From positions 1 to 64,000 of the forward strand of contig JAURAI010000003.1 of the NCBI GenBank assembly GCA_030829545.1: 64,000 nt of DNA, in the 5' to 3' direction. Origin of the DNA: Candidatus Poseidonia sp. (GTDB lineage: Archaea > Thermoplasmatota > Poseidoniia > Poseidoniales > Poseidoniaceae). The notes under the pieces were generated by a model. It was given only the letters and a program-made list of their open reading frames with translations. It ran no database searches and was not told the DNA's origin. Position numbers and translations under genes: made by a program. Each line of letters opens with the position of its first letter. Positions within the stretch are counted from its first letter, which is position 1. Of the stretch, positions 9,635 to 19,519 are shown one piece after another.

Positions 9635-10372
9635 ATGACCAACATCATCGTCCTCGTTAAACAAGTTCCCGATACCAATGCAAAGATCACCGTCAACAAC
9701 GGACGAGTGGATTTATCTGCGGTAAAAATGGTCATGAGCCCTTACGACGAATTCGCTGTTGAAACCGCCCTGCGTCACAAAGAAGCGGTTGGTGGCGAGG
9801 TGACTGCCCTAACCGTTGGTGGTCCTGCCACAGAGAAAATTCTCAAGGATGCAAAAGCCATTGGCGTTGACCGTATTGTACGCATCGATTCGAGCGAAGG
9901 TATGGATTCAAACGCCCTCCAAACCGTGCTCTCAAAAGCTGTTCAAGACCTTGGAGCCACCACGGTTTACTGTGGAAAATCTGCTGCAGATACTGGGGCT
10001 GGTTCAACCGGTCCAGGGTTGGCTGAACGACTCGGATGGGCATCGGTTTCAAACATCATTTCTGCTACTTTTGCAGACGTAATTTCAGCTGTCGCCCCAG
10101 GCAGTGGGGGTAATGTGAAACTCAATGTGCCACTTCCCGCAGTGATTTCGTGCGACAAAGGTGATTTCAAGGTCAGAAAACCAAATGTGAAGGGCATCAT
10201 GCAGGCAAAGAAAGCAAGTGTAGAAGTCCATTCTATAGAGGCGCCCGCTTCTTCAGTGACCGTTGTTGAGCAATCCCTTCCTCCTGCCAAACCTGCTGGC
10301 AAATCCTACCAGGGCGGGGCTGCTGCAGCAGAAGTTGCACAACTACTTCGAGACGAAGCCAATGTACTATGA
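9635..10372 (+). CDS. etfB: Electron transfer flavoprotein beta subunit
   Basis: MTNIIVLVKQVPDTNAKITV... AVETALRHKEAVGGEVTALTVG; followed by etfA. Confidence 0.9.
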   Translation: MTNIIVLVKQVPDTNAKITVNNGRVDLSAVKMVMSPYDEFAVETALRHKEAVGGEVTALTVGGPATEKILKDAKAIGVDRIVRIDSSEGMDSNALQTVLSKAVQDLGATTVYCGKSAADTGAGSTGPGLAERLGWASVSNIISATFADVISAVAPGSGGNVKLNVPLPAVISCDKGDFKVRKPNVKGIMQAKKASVEVHSIEAPASSVTVVEQSLPPAKPAGKSYQGGAAAAEVAQLLRDEANVL

Positions 10373-10383
10373 GGTGATGAAAG

Positions 10384-11310
10384 ATGACAGAAACAATTGT
10401 AATTGCAGAAATGACGACAAATGGAGTACACCCCAGCACAGCAGAGCTGATTTCGGCTGCCATGACCTTCGGAGGCGAACCAACACTTGTTGTGCCTTGC
10501 ACCGATGCAGCACATGCCGATTCGGCTGCTGATATGGGTGCTGGAAGTATCCTTGCGGCAAAATCCGATGTCTTCGCCAACTACGATGCTGCAGCTTGGG
10601 CTGCGGCAATCGATGGCGTAGCACCAGCAGGAACGATCATCACCGCAGCCAGCCCTCAATCCAAGGACCTTGCAGCCCGTATCGCTGCAAAGCGTAACAT
10701 CTCGGTCGTTCAAGACGCCGTAAGCATTCAGAACAACACGGTGACGTCTCCCGTTTATTCAGGAAAGGCAATGCAAAGCGTCGCCATCAATGGACCCACT
10801 GTGATTTCCGTGCGTTCAAACATTTTCCCCGCTGCAACTGGAGGGGCAACCAGCGCATCGGTCCTAGATACAACGGGTAACATCGCAACATCCGTTCAAG
10901 AATTCATGGCACGTGCCTCTCAACGCCTCGACGTCTCTGAAGCGAACATCATCATTTCGGGAGGGCGTGGAATGGGCAACCCTGATAATTTCAGCCATCT
11001 CGAAGCGATTGCAGACACAATTGGGGCTGCAGTCGGAGCATCTCGTGCTGCTGTTGACACGTGGGAACAGATTCCCCACTCCATGCAAGTTGGACAAACT
11101 GGGAAAACCGTCAATCCGAACCTCTACATCGCAGTCGGTATATCTGGCGCCATTCAGCACCTTGCTGGCATGCGCTCATCAAAATACATCGTGGCCATCA
11201 ACAAGGATGCAGACGCTCCAATTTTCCAACATGCAGATTATGGAATCGTTGCGACATGGGAAGAAGCGCTTCCAGTGCTTCATGAATCCCTCAAAGCAAT
11301 GATGGGATAA
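10384..11310 (+). CDS. etfA: Electron transfer flavoprotein alpha subunit
   Basis: IISGGRGMGNPDNFSHLEAIADTIGAAVGASRAAVDTWEQIPHSMQVGQTGKTVNPNLYIAVGISGAIQHLAGMRSSKYIVAINKDADAPIFQHADYGIV. Confidence 0.9.
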   Translation: MTETIVIAEMTTNGVHPSTAELISAAMTFGGEPTLVVPCTDAAHADSAADMGAGSILAAKSDVFANYDAAAWAAAIDGVAPAGTIITAASPQSKDLAARIAAKRNISVVQDAVSIQNNTVTSPVYSGKAMQSVAINGPTVISVRSNIFPAATGGATSASVLDTTGNIATSVQEFMARASQRLDVSEANIIISGGRGMGNPDNFSHLEAIADTIGAAVGASRAAVDTWEQIPHSMQVGQTGKTVNPNLYIAVGISGAIQHLAGMRSSKYIVAINKDADAPIFQHADYGIVATWEEALPVLHESLKAMMG

Positions 11311-12105
11311 TCAAGCGTACTTACCAAAACCATAGATGCCAGAACCTGCATCGTCGCCAACGAATGGATTTGTTTTCCGTTCCTGTCCAATGGTCGTGAG
11401 GGGGCCGTGCCCGGGATGTACGACTGTTTCAAGGTCAAGAGGCCATAACTGTTCATGGATTGAGGAGGCGAGAAGTTCAAAGTCTCCTCCTGATTGTTCA
11501 ATATCAGTTCGCCCAACAGAACCAGCAAAGAGTGTATCACCAACAAAAACATGGTCTGGACCTTCCTCACATCGCACAAGAAGGCAACATCCGCCCAAGG
11601 TATGTCCTGGTGTATGCAATACATCGAGTTGAATGCTACCGAAATCGTAGGTTTTGCCACCTTCAAAGGCAACATCTGCTTTCGCCGGCTCGGGCAGTGC
11701 CATACCGTACCTCAACGCAGACGTTTTGGCCAAAGTTTGGAGAAAGTTGTCATCAGCGTGGAGGTACCAGTCAACCCCATAATGCTCTTTGAGGGAGGGG
11801 ATGAAGCCGCTGTGGTCAAAATGGGCGTGGGTATTGACGAGGGCCACGACTCGGCGTTTTGGGAGTTCACTTCCCTCGCCCGAATCAACCGATTTCGGAC
11901 CGGTTGACCAATCAGGTCCTCTTCCTTCATGTCGGTCAACCCAAGCAATAATTCGTTCGGGTTCATCTCCACCGTCGATGATAATTGTATCTCCAGTTGA
12001 ACGGTCGGTCACCACAGAACAGCGCATTTGGAGAGGCCCAACAAAAAAATGGTCAATCCATGGATTGGTGAGCCCCATAGAGGATGCGAGAAGAGCATCC
12101 TTCAT
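11311..12105 (-). CDS. Metallo-beta-lactamase-fold hydrolase (glyoxalase II-like)
   Basis: NTHAHFDHSGFIPSL (HxHxDH), HTPGHTLGGCCLLV, VFVGDTLFAGSVGRTD, VHPGHGPLTTIGQE. Confidence 0.85.
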   Translation of the reverse strand: MKDALLASSMGLTNPWIDHFFVGPLQMRCSVVTDRSTGDTIIIDGGDEPERIIAWVDRHEGRGPDWSTGPKSVDSGEGSELPKRRVVALVNTHAHFDHSGFIPSLKEHYGVDWYLHADDNFLQTLAKTSALRYGMALPEPAKADVAFEGGKTYDFGSIQLDVLHTPGHTLGGCCLLVRCEEGPDHVFVGDTLFAGSVGRTDIEQSGGDFELLASSIHEQLWPLDLETVVHPGHGPLTTIGQERKTNPFVGDDAGSGIYGFGKYA

Positions 12106-13784
12106 GAGGTTGAGCCTTGGATGATGTTCACCGTCAATTGATCGGTCGTCCAAGCGCCTTCTTTGTCAACAACACGTAATTCAAACCGATGCGACCCGAT
12201 GGGAAGTTTCAATTTGAGCTGAGGCGAACGAGCAAGTTCCTGTCCACGGTCGTCCAACCATGTCCACGATACGATTTGATTGTGCGGGTCTGATGTGCCA
12301 CGCGCATCGAGCAATACAATGGCAGTTCCATGTTCATCGGCAACGTGCCGTTGGTCATCACCTGCCAGGGCCTGTGGACGATATACATCTTGAACCGGCG
12401 ATGCCATTGAATTCAAGATCATCTCATGAATCCCATCATCTTCAAGAGAATCGTTGGTTAATTCATCGAACAGTTGTTCTGATGATTCAGAAGGTGATTC
12501 TTCGGATGAATCTGTGACATTCTCCTCCATCGCAGCCAATAAGTACGCGAGGTCGTCTCCCGATTCATCTTCATGAGTCATAGCATCTCGTTCATCTTGG
12601 GTGAGATGTGCATAAACATCGGATTGATCATTTGAGTACAGAACCTCAGCACTGACATGCTCGGTATCAGGAGCACTTTCAAACCAGAGGGATAATTCTG
12701 TTTGGTCAACCTCTAACAAATCCGAGCCAAGAGAAAGACGGCCAATAGGTTCCGCATCGGTGTAGTCGTTTTGGTCCTCACCTGCAAAAAAGAGAGTTGA
12801 ATCCCCTTCTTTGAGAGCCAAGTGCGACGGCATGCCTTGATGTTCAACTTTCCAGATGACGCCGTCCAATTTCCCATGGATGTAGAACCATGAAGCAGCC
12901 AAAGTTTGGCCCTGGTGGTGAAGGAGGGAGGTCACTGGATGATTGGTGGCCATAACCAATTCCATTTGGCCACTTTCGAGCAATTCGTAAACTTCGCCAT
13001 TGTCAAAACCAAGGACTGCCCCCAAGGGGTGGTGGCTTGAAGTAAGCATCCGCATACGTAGGTCGCTGCGTTGTATTAATTCTTCACCACTCCATAATTC
13101 AAATTCAATTGCTTCCTCTTCACCAGCAACCAATGCATGCCCTTCTCGTGTCAAAAAGAACAAACCTTGAACAGTTGTACCAATTGAGGTAATGCGTTCG
13201 CCAATCTCGCCTCGTTGTGGGCGTGTCCAAAGTAAATTTGATTCATTAACAGCCACAATCGTTCCATTATGCTGGACGATGTAGAGATGGCTTTTCCCAA
13301 CATGGACCATCGAGCAGTCTTCAAGATGGTGGAGGCGAGTCAGTGATTCAAGTGGACGCTGGTATTGACCAACCAACACAGAACCCATTCCATCGACGAT
13401 AACAATGCGGATACCCCATGAATAGCAAGCCTGAACACCAGCATCTACCGCTTGATGCTCGAGGAATTCACCCCCAACGTCGTGGATTGAAAAACCTTCA
13501 ATCTCATCAGCAATAATAAGTTGGGAACGATGAAAATGAACAGTACTGACCGGATGGGGGTGGTCGATGACCTTGATCGTTTCAAGGCTGTTCTCTTCTG
13601 TGATTGAAGCAAGGATTACCTTTCCCTTGCCTTCACTCCACGCAAGATATTCTCCCTCTTCGCTGATGACGAGGTGGTGGATTTTTTCATCTGGCCGAAC
13701 AAGTGGAGTTACTTGTCGGGTGAAGGTCATACTCCTTCTTGTGGGCCTATGGTTGAAAAGCACTCCCCGTAAGTGCGTATTCAA
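12102..13784 (-). CDS. Beta-propeller-like protein with acidic linker and C-terminal PKD-like domain
   Basis: C-terminus LDARGTSDPHNQIVSWTWLDDRGQELARSPQLKLKLPIGSHRFELRVVDKEGAWTTDQLTVNI is PKD-like; N-terminal region has repeated beta-blade pattern. Confidence 0.6.
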   Translation of the reverse strand: MNTHLRGVLFNHRPTRRSMTFTRQVTPLVRPDEKIHHLVISEEGEYLAWSEGKGKVILASITEENSLETIKVIDHPHPVSTVHFHRSQLIIADEIEGFSIHDVGGEFLEHQAVDAGVQACYSWGIRIVIVDGMGSVLVGQYQRPLESLTRLHHLEDCSMVHVGKSHLYIVQHNGTIVAVNESNLLWTRPQRGEIGERITSIGTTVQGLFFLTREGHALVAGEEEAIEFELWSGEELIQRSDLRMRMLTSSHHPLGAVLGFDNGEVYELLESGQMELVMATNHPVTSLLHHQGQTLAASWFYIHGKLDGVIWKVEHQGMPSHLALKEGDSTLFFAGEDQNDYTDAEPIGRLSLGSDLLEVDQTELSLWFESAPDTEHVSAEVLYSNDQSDVYAHLTQDERDAMTHEDESGDDLAYLLAAMEENVTDSSEESPSESSEQLFDELTNDSLEDDGIHEMILNSMASPVQDVYRPQALAGDDQRHVADEHGTAIVLLDARGTSDPHNQIVSWTWLDDRGQELARSPQLKLKLPIGSHRFELRVVDKEGAWTTDQLTVNIIQGSTS

Positions 13785-13790
13785 AATGAA

Positions 13791-15332
13791 TCAATTTTCT
13801 TCATCGTTGTGCATGCCGATGACGTCATCGTCCATGTGATTCATTCCTTTTGCACCATCATTGCGCGCCTCATTGAGCCGTTGAAGGTAGGCTGCATCGA
13901 TATCTCCGGTGATGTACTCTCCATCAAAACAACTTGAATCAAATACTGTAATTTCGGGATTTTCCATACGGGTGACATCCACCAAATCCTCAAGTGACTG
14001 GTAGAATAATTTGTCACTTCCAATGGTGGCGCTGATTTCATCGATCGTTTTGCCATCTGCGATGAATTCCTTGACGGCTGGCATATCAATACCGTAGACA
14101 TTGGGGTGGCGAACAGGGGGTGCTGCAGATGCAAAGTAAACCTTGGAGGCTCCAACATCGCGTGCCATCTCAATGATCTGTGCACTAGTTGTGCCACGCA
14201 CAATCGAATCGTCAACGAGGAGAACGTTTTTTCCGAGGAATTCATGTTCAATGGCGTTGAGTTTACGACGTACTGATTTTTCTCGCAATGCCTGTCCTGG
14301 CATGATAAAGGTACGGCCGACGTAGCGGTTTTTCACGAAACCTTCTCGGTAGGGTAAGTCCAGAGCTTTCGCCATCTGTAAGGCCGCTATGCGTCCTGAA
14401 TCTGGGATGGGTATGACCACATCGATGTCATGATCGGGCCATGACTCCAGCAACCGTTCTGCAAGACGTTGTCCTTGATTCCTGCGAGCTTGGTAAACGG
14501 AGATGCCGTCAATGACCGAATCAGGACGAGCAAAATAGACATGTTCAAAGATACACGGTGAGTAAGCGGAAGCTACTGCACATTGACGTGTAAAAAGATG
14601 GCCTGAAGAACTGATGAAAATCGCTTCACCAGGAGCAACATCCCTCACAACTTCAAAGCCGAGCGCAGTGATGGCAACCGATTCACTCGCCACAATGTAT
14701 TCAGTTCCTTCATCGGTGATGCGCTGCCCGTAGATCAGCGGACGAATCCCGTTGGGGTCTCGAAACGCCAACAACCCGTAACCCGCAACAACTGAAACAC
14801 ATGCATAGCCACCTCGAATGTGGTCGTGAACGGCTGAAACCGCTCCAAATACAGTCTCGATATTCATGTGAGGGTCGCCTTCAATCTTCAGCGCCTTGGA
14901 ACGCTGACCGAGTTCAACGGCGAGAATATTAAGCAGCAATTCAGAATCACTTGAGGTGTTGATATGTCGCATGTACTCGTCTCGTAACATCAAAGAGAGT
15001 TCATCAGCATTGGTGAGATTGCCATTATGAGCCAAAGCAATGCCGTAGGGGGAATTCACGTAGAAGGGTTGAGCCTCGGCTCGAGATGATGAACCAGCAG
15101 TTGGGTAGCGGACATGCCCAATACCGACATTTCCTTCTAAACGCATCATGTGGCGCTTGAAAAAAACGTCCGAAACAAGTCCATTGGATTTCCTGAGGCG
15201 GAAATTTCCTCCGGTGTCGGTGAGTATTCCTGCTGCATCTTGACCTCTGTGCTGCAGGACGGTGAGACCGTCATAGAGCAGTTGGTTGACATGATGTCCT
15301 TGACGACCTACAATGCCGATAATGCCGCACAT
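13791..15332 (-). CDS. purF: Amidophosphoribosyltransferase
   Basis: [10 protein letters not shown]-terminal Cys glutaminase; [30 protein letters not shown]-binding motif. Confidence 0.95.
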   Translation of the reverse strand: MCGIIGIVGRQGHHVNQLLYDGLTVLQHRGQDAAGILTDTGGNFRLRKSNGLVSDVFFKRHMMRLEGNVGIGHVRYPTAGSSSRAEAQPFYVNSPYGIALAHNGNLTNADELSLMLRDEYMRHINTSSDSELLLNILAVELGQRSKALKIEGDPHMNIETVFGAVSAVHDHIRGGYACVSVVAGYGLLAFRDPNGIRPLIYGQRITDEGTEYIVASESVAITALGFEVVRDVAPGEAIFISSSGHLFTRQCAVASAYSPCIFEHVYFARPDSVIDGISVYQARRNQGQRLAERLLESWPDHDIDVVIPIPDSGRIAALQMAKALDLPYREGFVKNRYVGRTFIMPGQALREKSVRRKLNAIEHEFLGKNVLLVDDSIVRGTTSAQIIEMARDVGASKVYFASAAPPVRHPNVYGIDMPAVKEFIADGKTIDEISATIGSDKLFYQSLEDLVDVTRMENPEITVFDSSCFDGEYITGDIDAAYLQRLNEARNDGAKGMNHMDDDVIGMHNDEEN

Positions 15333-15390
15333 AGGTTCGCCTCATGTTCACGAGAAGGTGATGCCTTCTTATCGTTGCGATGCCGAAGCG

Positions 15391-15570
15391 TCAGGCCTTG
15401 GGTCGGTGAGACTTCTTTGACCAGTTGTACTTGCGAATGCGAGATGTTTCCCCGTATCCACAGGAGGAGCACACACTTTTTTGCTTGTGATATGCATTAC
15501 GGCCACAGCGTCGGCATCGAATGTGCGTGGTCTTTTGACGTCGACCCATTGATGGAGTACCCTTTGACAT
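15391..15570 (-). CDS. rpl37e: Ribosomal protein eL37 (L37e)
   Basis: Below ORF-track length cutoff. Reverse reading: [59 protein letters not shown]; CxxC...CxxC zinc motif. Confidence 0.92.
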   Translation of the reverse strand: MSKGTPSMGRRQKTTHIRCRRCGRNAYHKQKSVCSSCGYGETSRIRKYNWSKKSHRPKA

Positions 15571-15642
15571 GATATCACCTGAACGACTTGGCCACCGACC
15601 ACCCCCTTATGAAATAAGCGGCACGGTTCAAGGGACCAAAAT

Positions 15643-16110
15643 TCACTCTTCCTCAAATTCAAGGCGTGCAGGAGGAGTGTGCATGAGCGATGCGAAAAGC
15701 ATGCCGAGGACGATCAGTGCTGCGATAGCACAGGCAATCACGGTTGTTGAAAAGCGTATGATGTTGGACAATGCTTGAGCGCGCACCGAACCGTTGTCCT
15801 CCATCAGCAAATCGCCCTGCGAAAGGAAAAAGAGAGAGAGAGCGGTTCCAAATAATCCGCAAAGAAGCATGCCAAAGAAGGGCGTCATCGGTCGCTTTCT
15901 CGCATCGCCATAAACAAAGAGAGTGAGCAAAAGAAGGAAGGAAATCATGGTGAAAGAGGTTAACATCGAATTTGCAAATCGAACCAAGGTTCCTTCCCCA
16001 ACACCTGGATGAAGAACGAAGGTCAGGGCGAGGAAAGCGCTTGGAATAACAAGGCTAGCAAGCAAAAGATTGCTGAGCTTGCTGACACCGGTGGGTTCAC
16101 TCATCTTCAT
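15643..16110 (-). CDS. Small multi-pass membrane protein (about 4 TM)
   Basis: Hydrophobic segments LSNLLLASLVIPSAFLALTFVL, MISFLLLLTLFVYG, GMLLCGLFGTALSLFFL, VIACAIAALIVLGMLFA. Confidence 0.5.
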   Translation of the reverse strand: MKMSEPTGVSKLSNLLLASLVIPSAFLALTFVLHPGVGEGTLVRFANSMLTSFTMISFLLLLTLFVYGDARKRPMTPFFGMLLCGLFGTALSLFFLSQGDLLMEDNGSVRAQALSNIIRFSTTVIACAIAALIVLGMLFASLMHTPPARLEFEEE

Positions 16111-16900
16111 TCACCCCCCCTACATGCTTGGCGATGTGCTTTGCAGCCTCCTCCAATTGGTGAGTTGTCGGAGGGTCCAGTTGTTTTGGAAGCGGTTGTT
16201 GTGCTTCATAGATGCTTAAAACCAAAGCGAAAAGGAGGATTGCAAGAGCCGCTCCTACCATCAACCCGAACACATCTGCTCCAGCGAGCCAAAACTCCTC
16301 AGCGAAGTGGGTTGATTCCACATGAGGACCGTCTCGTAGTAGGCCGAGAATAATCAGGAGCGACGTAAACGCAAAGAGCGTCAAAAGAAGACGTTGTTCC
16401 TGGTAACGCTCATCGCCAACGGTCTTGACGATGTAATAGACAACGAAGGATGCAAAGGCTGTAACGACGAGGAGGGTTGGCCAGAAAATGAGCCAGTAAC
16501 GATTGATATCATCTGGATAGGTAGGTGTCAACACCCACCAGTGCATTCCCTCGAACCACAGCATTGCAATCAATACCATGACGAAACCTGCCCGTTTGTC
16601 GCTCTCGGAAAGGCGACCGACCGGCACATGCCCGGAAAAGGCGATGTTGTACAGGCCAACGCCAAGAAGGACCGAAGGACCTAAGATGCTGCCGAGAAAA
16701 TGACCGAAGGAGCTTGAGGGCGAGAACGAGAGCGTCCAGGGAGTAGCGAGAATCGAAAGTGTCCCGACGGTCAGTAAGACCATGCCGAAACGGCGTATGG
16801 GGCTCTGTTTAGAGAAAAACCCGAGCATCAACCCAACAATGATTGCGAGCCCTGCTAACCAGAAGAGGAAGAAGGCTTGGAGGGACTCTTCCATAGCCAA
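16097..16900 (-). CDS. Multi-pass membrane protein (about 7 TM)
   Basis: Repeated ~20-aa hydrophobic segments over 267 aa; overlaps the downstream gene by 14 bp. Confidence 0.5.
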   Translation of the reverse strand: MAMEESLQAFFLFWLAGLAIIVGLMLGFFSKQSPIRRFGMVLLTVGTLSILATPWTLSFSPSSSFGHFLGSILGPSVLLGVGLYNIAFSGHVPVGRLSESDKRAGFVMVLIAMLWFEGMHWWVLTPTYPDDINRYWLIFWPTLLVVTAFASFVVYYIVKTVGDERYQEQRLLLTLFAFTSLLIILGLLRDGPHVESTHFAEEFWLAGADVFGLMVGAALAILLFALVLSIYEAQQPLPKQLDPPTTHQLEEAAKHIAKHVGGVNEDE

Positions 16901-16981
16901 TGCAGTTCGAAAGGACTTATAGAGAATCCCTTAAACATGAACGCAGTGCTCCATTTACTGACGCAACCATCTGCGGAGGGC

Positions 16982-16989
16982 ATAAATAC
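16982..16989 (+). promoter_or_regulatory. Putative TATA box (ataaatac) for the eL42-eS27-aIF2alpha-Nop10 operon
   Basis: gggcataaatacccgacc ~40 bp upstream of the eL42 ATG at 17024. Confidence 0.5.
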
Positions 16990-17023
16990 CCGACCCTAGT
17001 GGGCTGAATGCTTAGGTGTTCAC

Positions 17024-17308
17024 ATGGTCAAGCGTCCTCGTCAAGTCAAGCGTTACAGCCCTTCAGCGGGCAAGCACACAATGCATACCGTTGAGCGTGT
17101 CAAGAAGAGGCGAGCCTCTGAACTGCGCTGGGGTCAACGACGATTCCGTCGTGTCATGGCTGGATACCGTGGTTTCCCACGTCCAAAACCCGACGGTCGT
17201 GAAAAACCTACCAAGCGTGTGAACATTCTTTACCGATGCACCGAAACCGGAAAGGCGCATTATGCACCGTGCAAGCGGGCAAAGAAGTTCGAACTGGTTG
17301 ACAAGTGA
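17024..17308 (+). CDS. rpl44e: Ribosomal protein eL42 (L44e)
   Basis: MVKRPRQVKRYSPSAGKHTMHTVERVKKRRASELRWGQRRFRRVMAGYRGFPRPKPDGREKPTKRVNILYRCTETGKAHYAPCKRAKKFELVD. Confidence 0.93.
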   Translation: MVKRPRQVKRYSPSAGKHTMHTVERVKKRRASELRWGQRRFRRVMAGYRGFPRPKPDGREKPTKRVNILYRCTETGKAHYAPCKRAKKFELVDK

Positions 17309-17318
17309 GGTGTGAAAG

Positions 17319-17489
17319 ATGAAAAACAATTTTCTCAAAGTAAATTGCCGTGACTGTGGCAGCGAATCAATGATTTATTCCCGCGCCACCACTGTGATCA
17401 CCTGCGATGTTTGCAGTGCAACCCTCACCAAACCATCAGGTGGAAAGGCTGAACTGATCGGCTGCACAGTTGTTGAAACACTCGAATAA
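17319..17489 (+). CDS. rps27e: Ribosomal protein eS27 (S27e)
   Basis: Below ORF-track cutoff. MKNNFLKVNCRDCGSESMIYSRATTVITCDVCSATLTKPSGGKAELIGCTVVETLE*; zinc ribbon, lies between eL42 and aIF2alpha. Confidence 0.92.
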   Translation: MKNNFLKVNCRDCGSESMIYSRATTVITCDVCSATLTKPSGGKAELIGCTVVETLE

Positions 17490-17504
17490 GGAGGCTGAGC
17501 CTCC

Positions 17505-18293
17505 ATGACGAACGACATCAAAAACACCCCAGACGAGGGTGAATTGGTTGTTGCCACCATCAAGACCGTCAAGCAAAACGGCGCCTATGTCGACCTTGAC
17601 GAATACGAAGGCGTTGAAGGCTTCATTTTCATTGGTGAAATCGCAAGCGGGTGGGTCAAAAACATCCGTGGAATTGTCCGAGAAGGGCAACGTGTGATCT
17701 GCAAGGTCATGCGCACACGTCGTGACGGCACATCGATGGAATTGTCACTCAAATCCGTCTCAGAAGAACGTCGTCGTGCTCGCCTTCAGGAATGGAAAAA
17801 TGAACAACGTGCTCAACAACTTCTGAAAGTCTTGAGTGAAAAATCGTCCTGGAGTGAAGAGGACCTCGCCGAGCAAAAGGAAGAGCTCATCGAAGCCTTC
17901 GGAACACTTTACACCGCTTTTGAAGAGGCTGCTATGAAAGAAGGAGCGTTGGAAAACGCTGGATTTGAAGGCGATTGGCTTCAAGCCTTTATCGAATTAG
18001 CCGTTGAGAATATCATCCCCCCATTCGTTGAAGTGCGAGGCATCCTTACACTCAGCATCAACGCAATTGATGGCGTCAAAACCATCCAAGAGGCACTCTC
18101 TGCTGCAGAAGAACTTGCGAATGCGGAGGAAGAAACTGAAGTGAAGTGTTTCTACGACGGTGCCCCCAGTTATCGCCTTGAACTTCGGGCTCCTGATTTC
18201 AAAATCGCTGAATCCCTTTGGGAAAAAGCAACATCAATGGTCGTAGACCATATGACCAAAGCAGGTGGAGAAGCATCCGCCCAAAGAGAGTGA
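17505..18293 (+). CDS. Translation initiation factor 2 subunit alpha
   Basis: N-terminal S1 domain GELVVATIKTVKQNGAYVDLDEYEGVEGFIFIGEIASGWVKNIRGIVREGQRVICKVM and C-terminal alpha-subunit fold; conserved neighbourhood. Confidence 0.92.
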   Translation: MTNDIKNTPDEGELVVATIKTVKQNGAYVDLDEYEGVEGFIFIGEIASGWVKNIRGIVREGQRVICKVMRTRRDGTSMELSLKSVSEERRRARLQEWKNEQRAQQLLKVLSEKSSWSEEDLAEQKEELIEAFGTLYTAFEEAAMKEGALENAGFEGDWLQAFIELAVENIIPPFVEVRGILTLSINAIDGVKTIQEALSAAEELANAEEETEVKCFYDGAPSYRLELRAPDFKIAESLWEKATSMVVDHMTKAGGEASAQRE

Positions 18294-18297
18294 TTCC

Positions 18298-18531
18298 ATG
18301 GTTCGACAGCGTATGCAACAATGCCTCTCATGTGGCAAATTCTCTCTTAAAATCGAATGTCCGTCCTGTGGTGAACGTGCTCAGGCTGCTGCCCCACTCA
18401 AGTGGTCGCCTGAAGACCATCGAGCAGGCCTTCGTCGAAAGATGAAGCAAGTCGAAGTGAAGCAATGGGCTGAATCACTCCCCACACTGCCATCTCTTGA
18501 AACCATGCAGAATATGGAAGAAGAGGAATGA
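18298..18531 (+). CDS. Nop10-like H/ACA RNP protein
   Basis: MVRQRMQQCLSCGKFSLKIECPSCGERAQAAAPLKWSPEDHRAGLRRKMKQ; zinc ribbon plus P..WSPEDH..RR pattern, directly after aIF2alpha. Confidence 0.8.
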   Translation: MVRQRMQQCLSCGKFSLKIECPSCGERAQAAAPLKWSPEDHRAGLRRKMKQVEVKQWAESLPTLPSLETMQNMEEEE

Positions 18532-18621
18532 GACGGTATCACCATTAACATCCCAAATAGCCCTCCTTCCTCTTGCGTGAACGTCAAACATTATAACGCG
18601 TCTTGCTACGATTTTGAGTTC

Positions 18622-19377
18622 ATGGCCCTGCATGTAGAATGGCGTGGAAAGCATCAGCACCTGCCCGATCACAACGTACTCTTGATCGCTTTTCCCGGAA
18701 TTGGAAATATCGGAAAGGTAGCCATAGAAACAATTCGTAAATTGGATGGAACCACTGAAGTCGCTCGACTCCATCCAACTGGACTTCCACCCCTCGCCTC
18801 ACTTGATGATGATGGATTGCTCGCCCCGCCCCATCTCTCGCTCAACCAAACTATCACTCAAGACGGTGTCAGCATTTTGACACTTGTCGGCTCTGCCCAG
18901 CCGAATGAACCAAGCCAACAATCTGGAATGGCCACAGAATTAATGCAGTTCTTCAAGGCACAAAACGTCCACGACCTTCTTGTTTTAGCTGGTATGATCG
19001 ACGCCCCAGAACGGAAAGTGACCTTTGCAGTTGCAAGTTCAGCAAGCCATCGAATCGACTTGGAACAAATGGGCGTGGACGTGCGAAGAGATGAACCAAG
19101 TTCAGGGGCTATTGGAGTGACTGCACTTCTGGCCTCAATGGGCCCTCTTTACGGCATGAATTCAACCTGCATCATCACCACAACCGTTGGCTCAAGTGGA
19201 GATATTCTGGCATCTCAGCGAATGATTGAGCGAATTGATGATTGGTTCAATCTCGGCCTTACATTGCCCAAGGAAGGCAACGAATGGCTGAAAAAGAAAC
19301 TCGAGGCCATCGCACCGAAGAACAGCGAAGACCTCGTTGGCGAAATAACAGCATCTCATGATGCATTCTACATGTAA
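18622..19377 (+). CDS. PAC2 / proteasome assembly chaperone family protein
   Basis: VLLIAFPGIGNIGKVAIETI...; PLYGMNSTCIITTTVGSSGD; position after Nop10 matches the known archaeal neighbourhood. Confidence 0.75.
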   Translation: MALHVEWRGKHQHLPDHNVLLIAFPGIGNIGKVAIETIRKLDGTTEVARLHPTGLPPLASLDDDGLLAPPHLSLNQTITQDGVSILTLVGSAQPNEPSQQSGMATELMQFFKAQNVHDLLVLAGMIDAPERKVTFAVASSASHRIDLEQMGVDVRRDEPSSGAIGVTALLASMGPLYGMNSTCIITTTVGSSGDILASQRMIERIDDWFNLGLTLPKEGNEWLKKKLEAIAPKNSEDLVGEITASHDAFYM

Positions 19378-19381
19378 AGAG

Positions 19382-19464
19382 CGCCGAGAGAGGGATTTGA
19401 ACCCCCGCGTCCAAGGGACAGTGGATTTCGAATCCACCGCAATACCGGGCTATGCGACCTCGGC
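19382..19464 (-). tRNA. tRNA-Ser, anticodon CGA, class II variable arm, no encoded CCA
   Basis: Reverse reading GCCGAGGTCGCATAGCCCGGTATTGCGGTGGATTCGAAATCCACTGTCCCTTGGACGCGGGGGTTCAAATCCCTCTCTCGGCG: acceptor GCCGAGG/TCTCGGC, anticodon arm GTGGA-TTCGAAA-TCCAC, variable arm GTCC-CTT-GGAC, T-loop GTTCAAATC. Confidence 0.93.
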
Positions 19465-19519
19465 TCTGTGACTGGGCTCATACGCGACGGTCATAAGGAT
19501 GATGTCGTGTCGCAATCAC

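Noticed and set aside
15369-15662. 97-aa minus-strand ORF
   Set aside because: Different frame from eL37, which occupies the same bases and is a clear family match.
17063-17338. 91-aa ORF antisense to eL42
   Set aside because: Antisense shadow of a highly conserved ribosomal gene.
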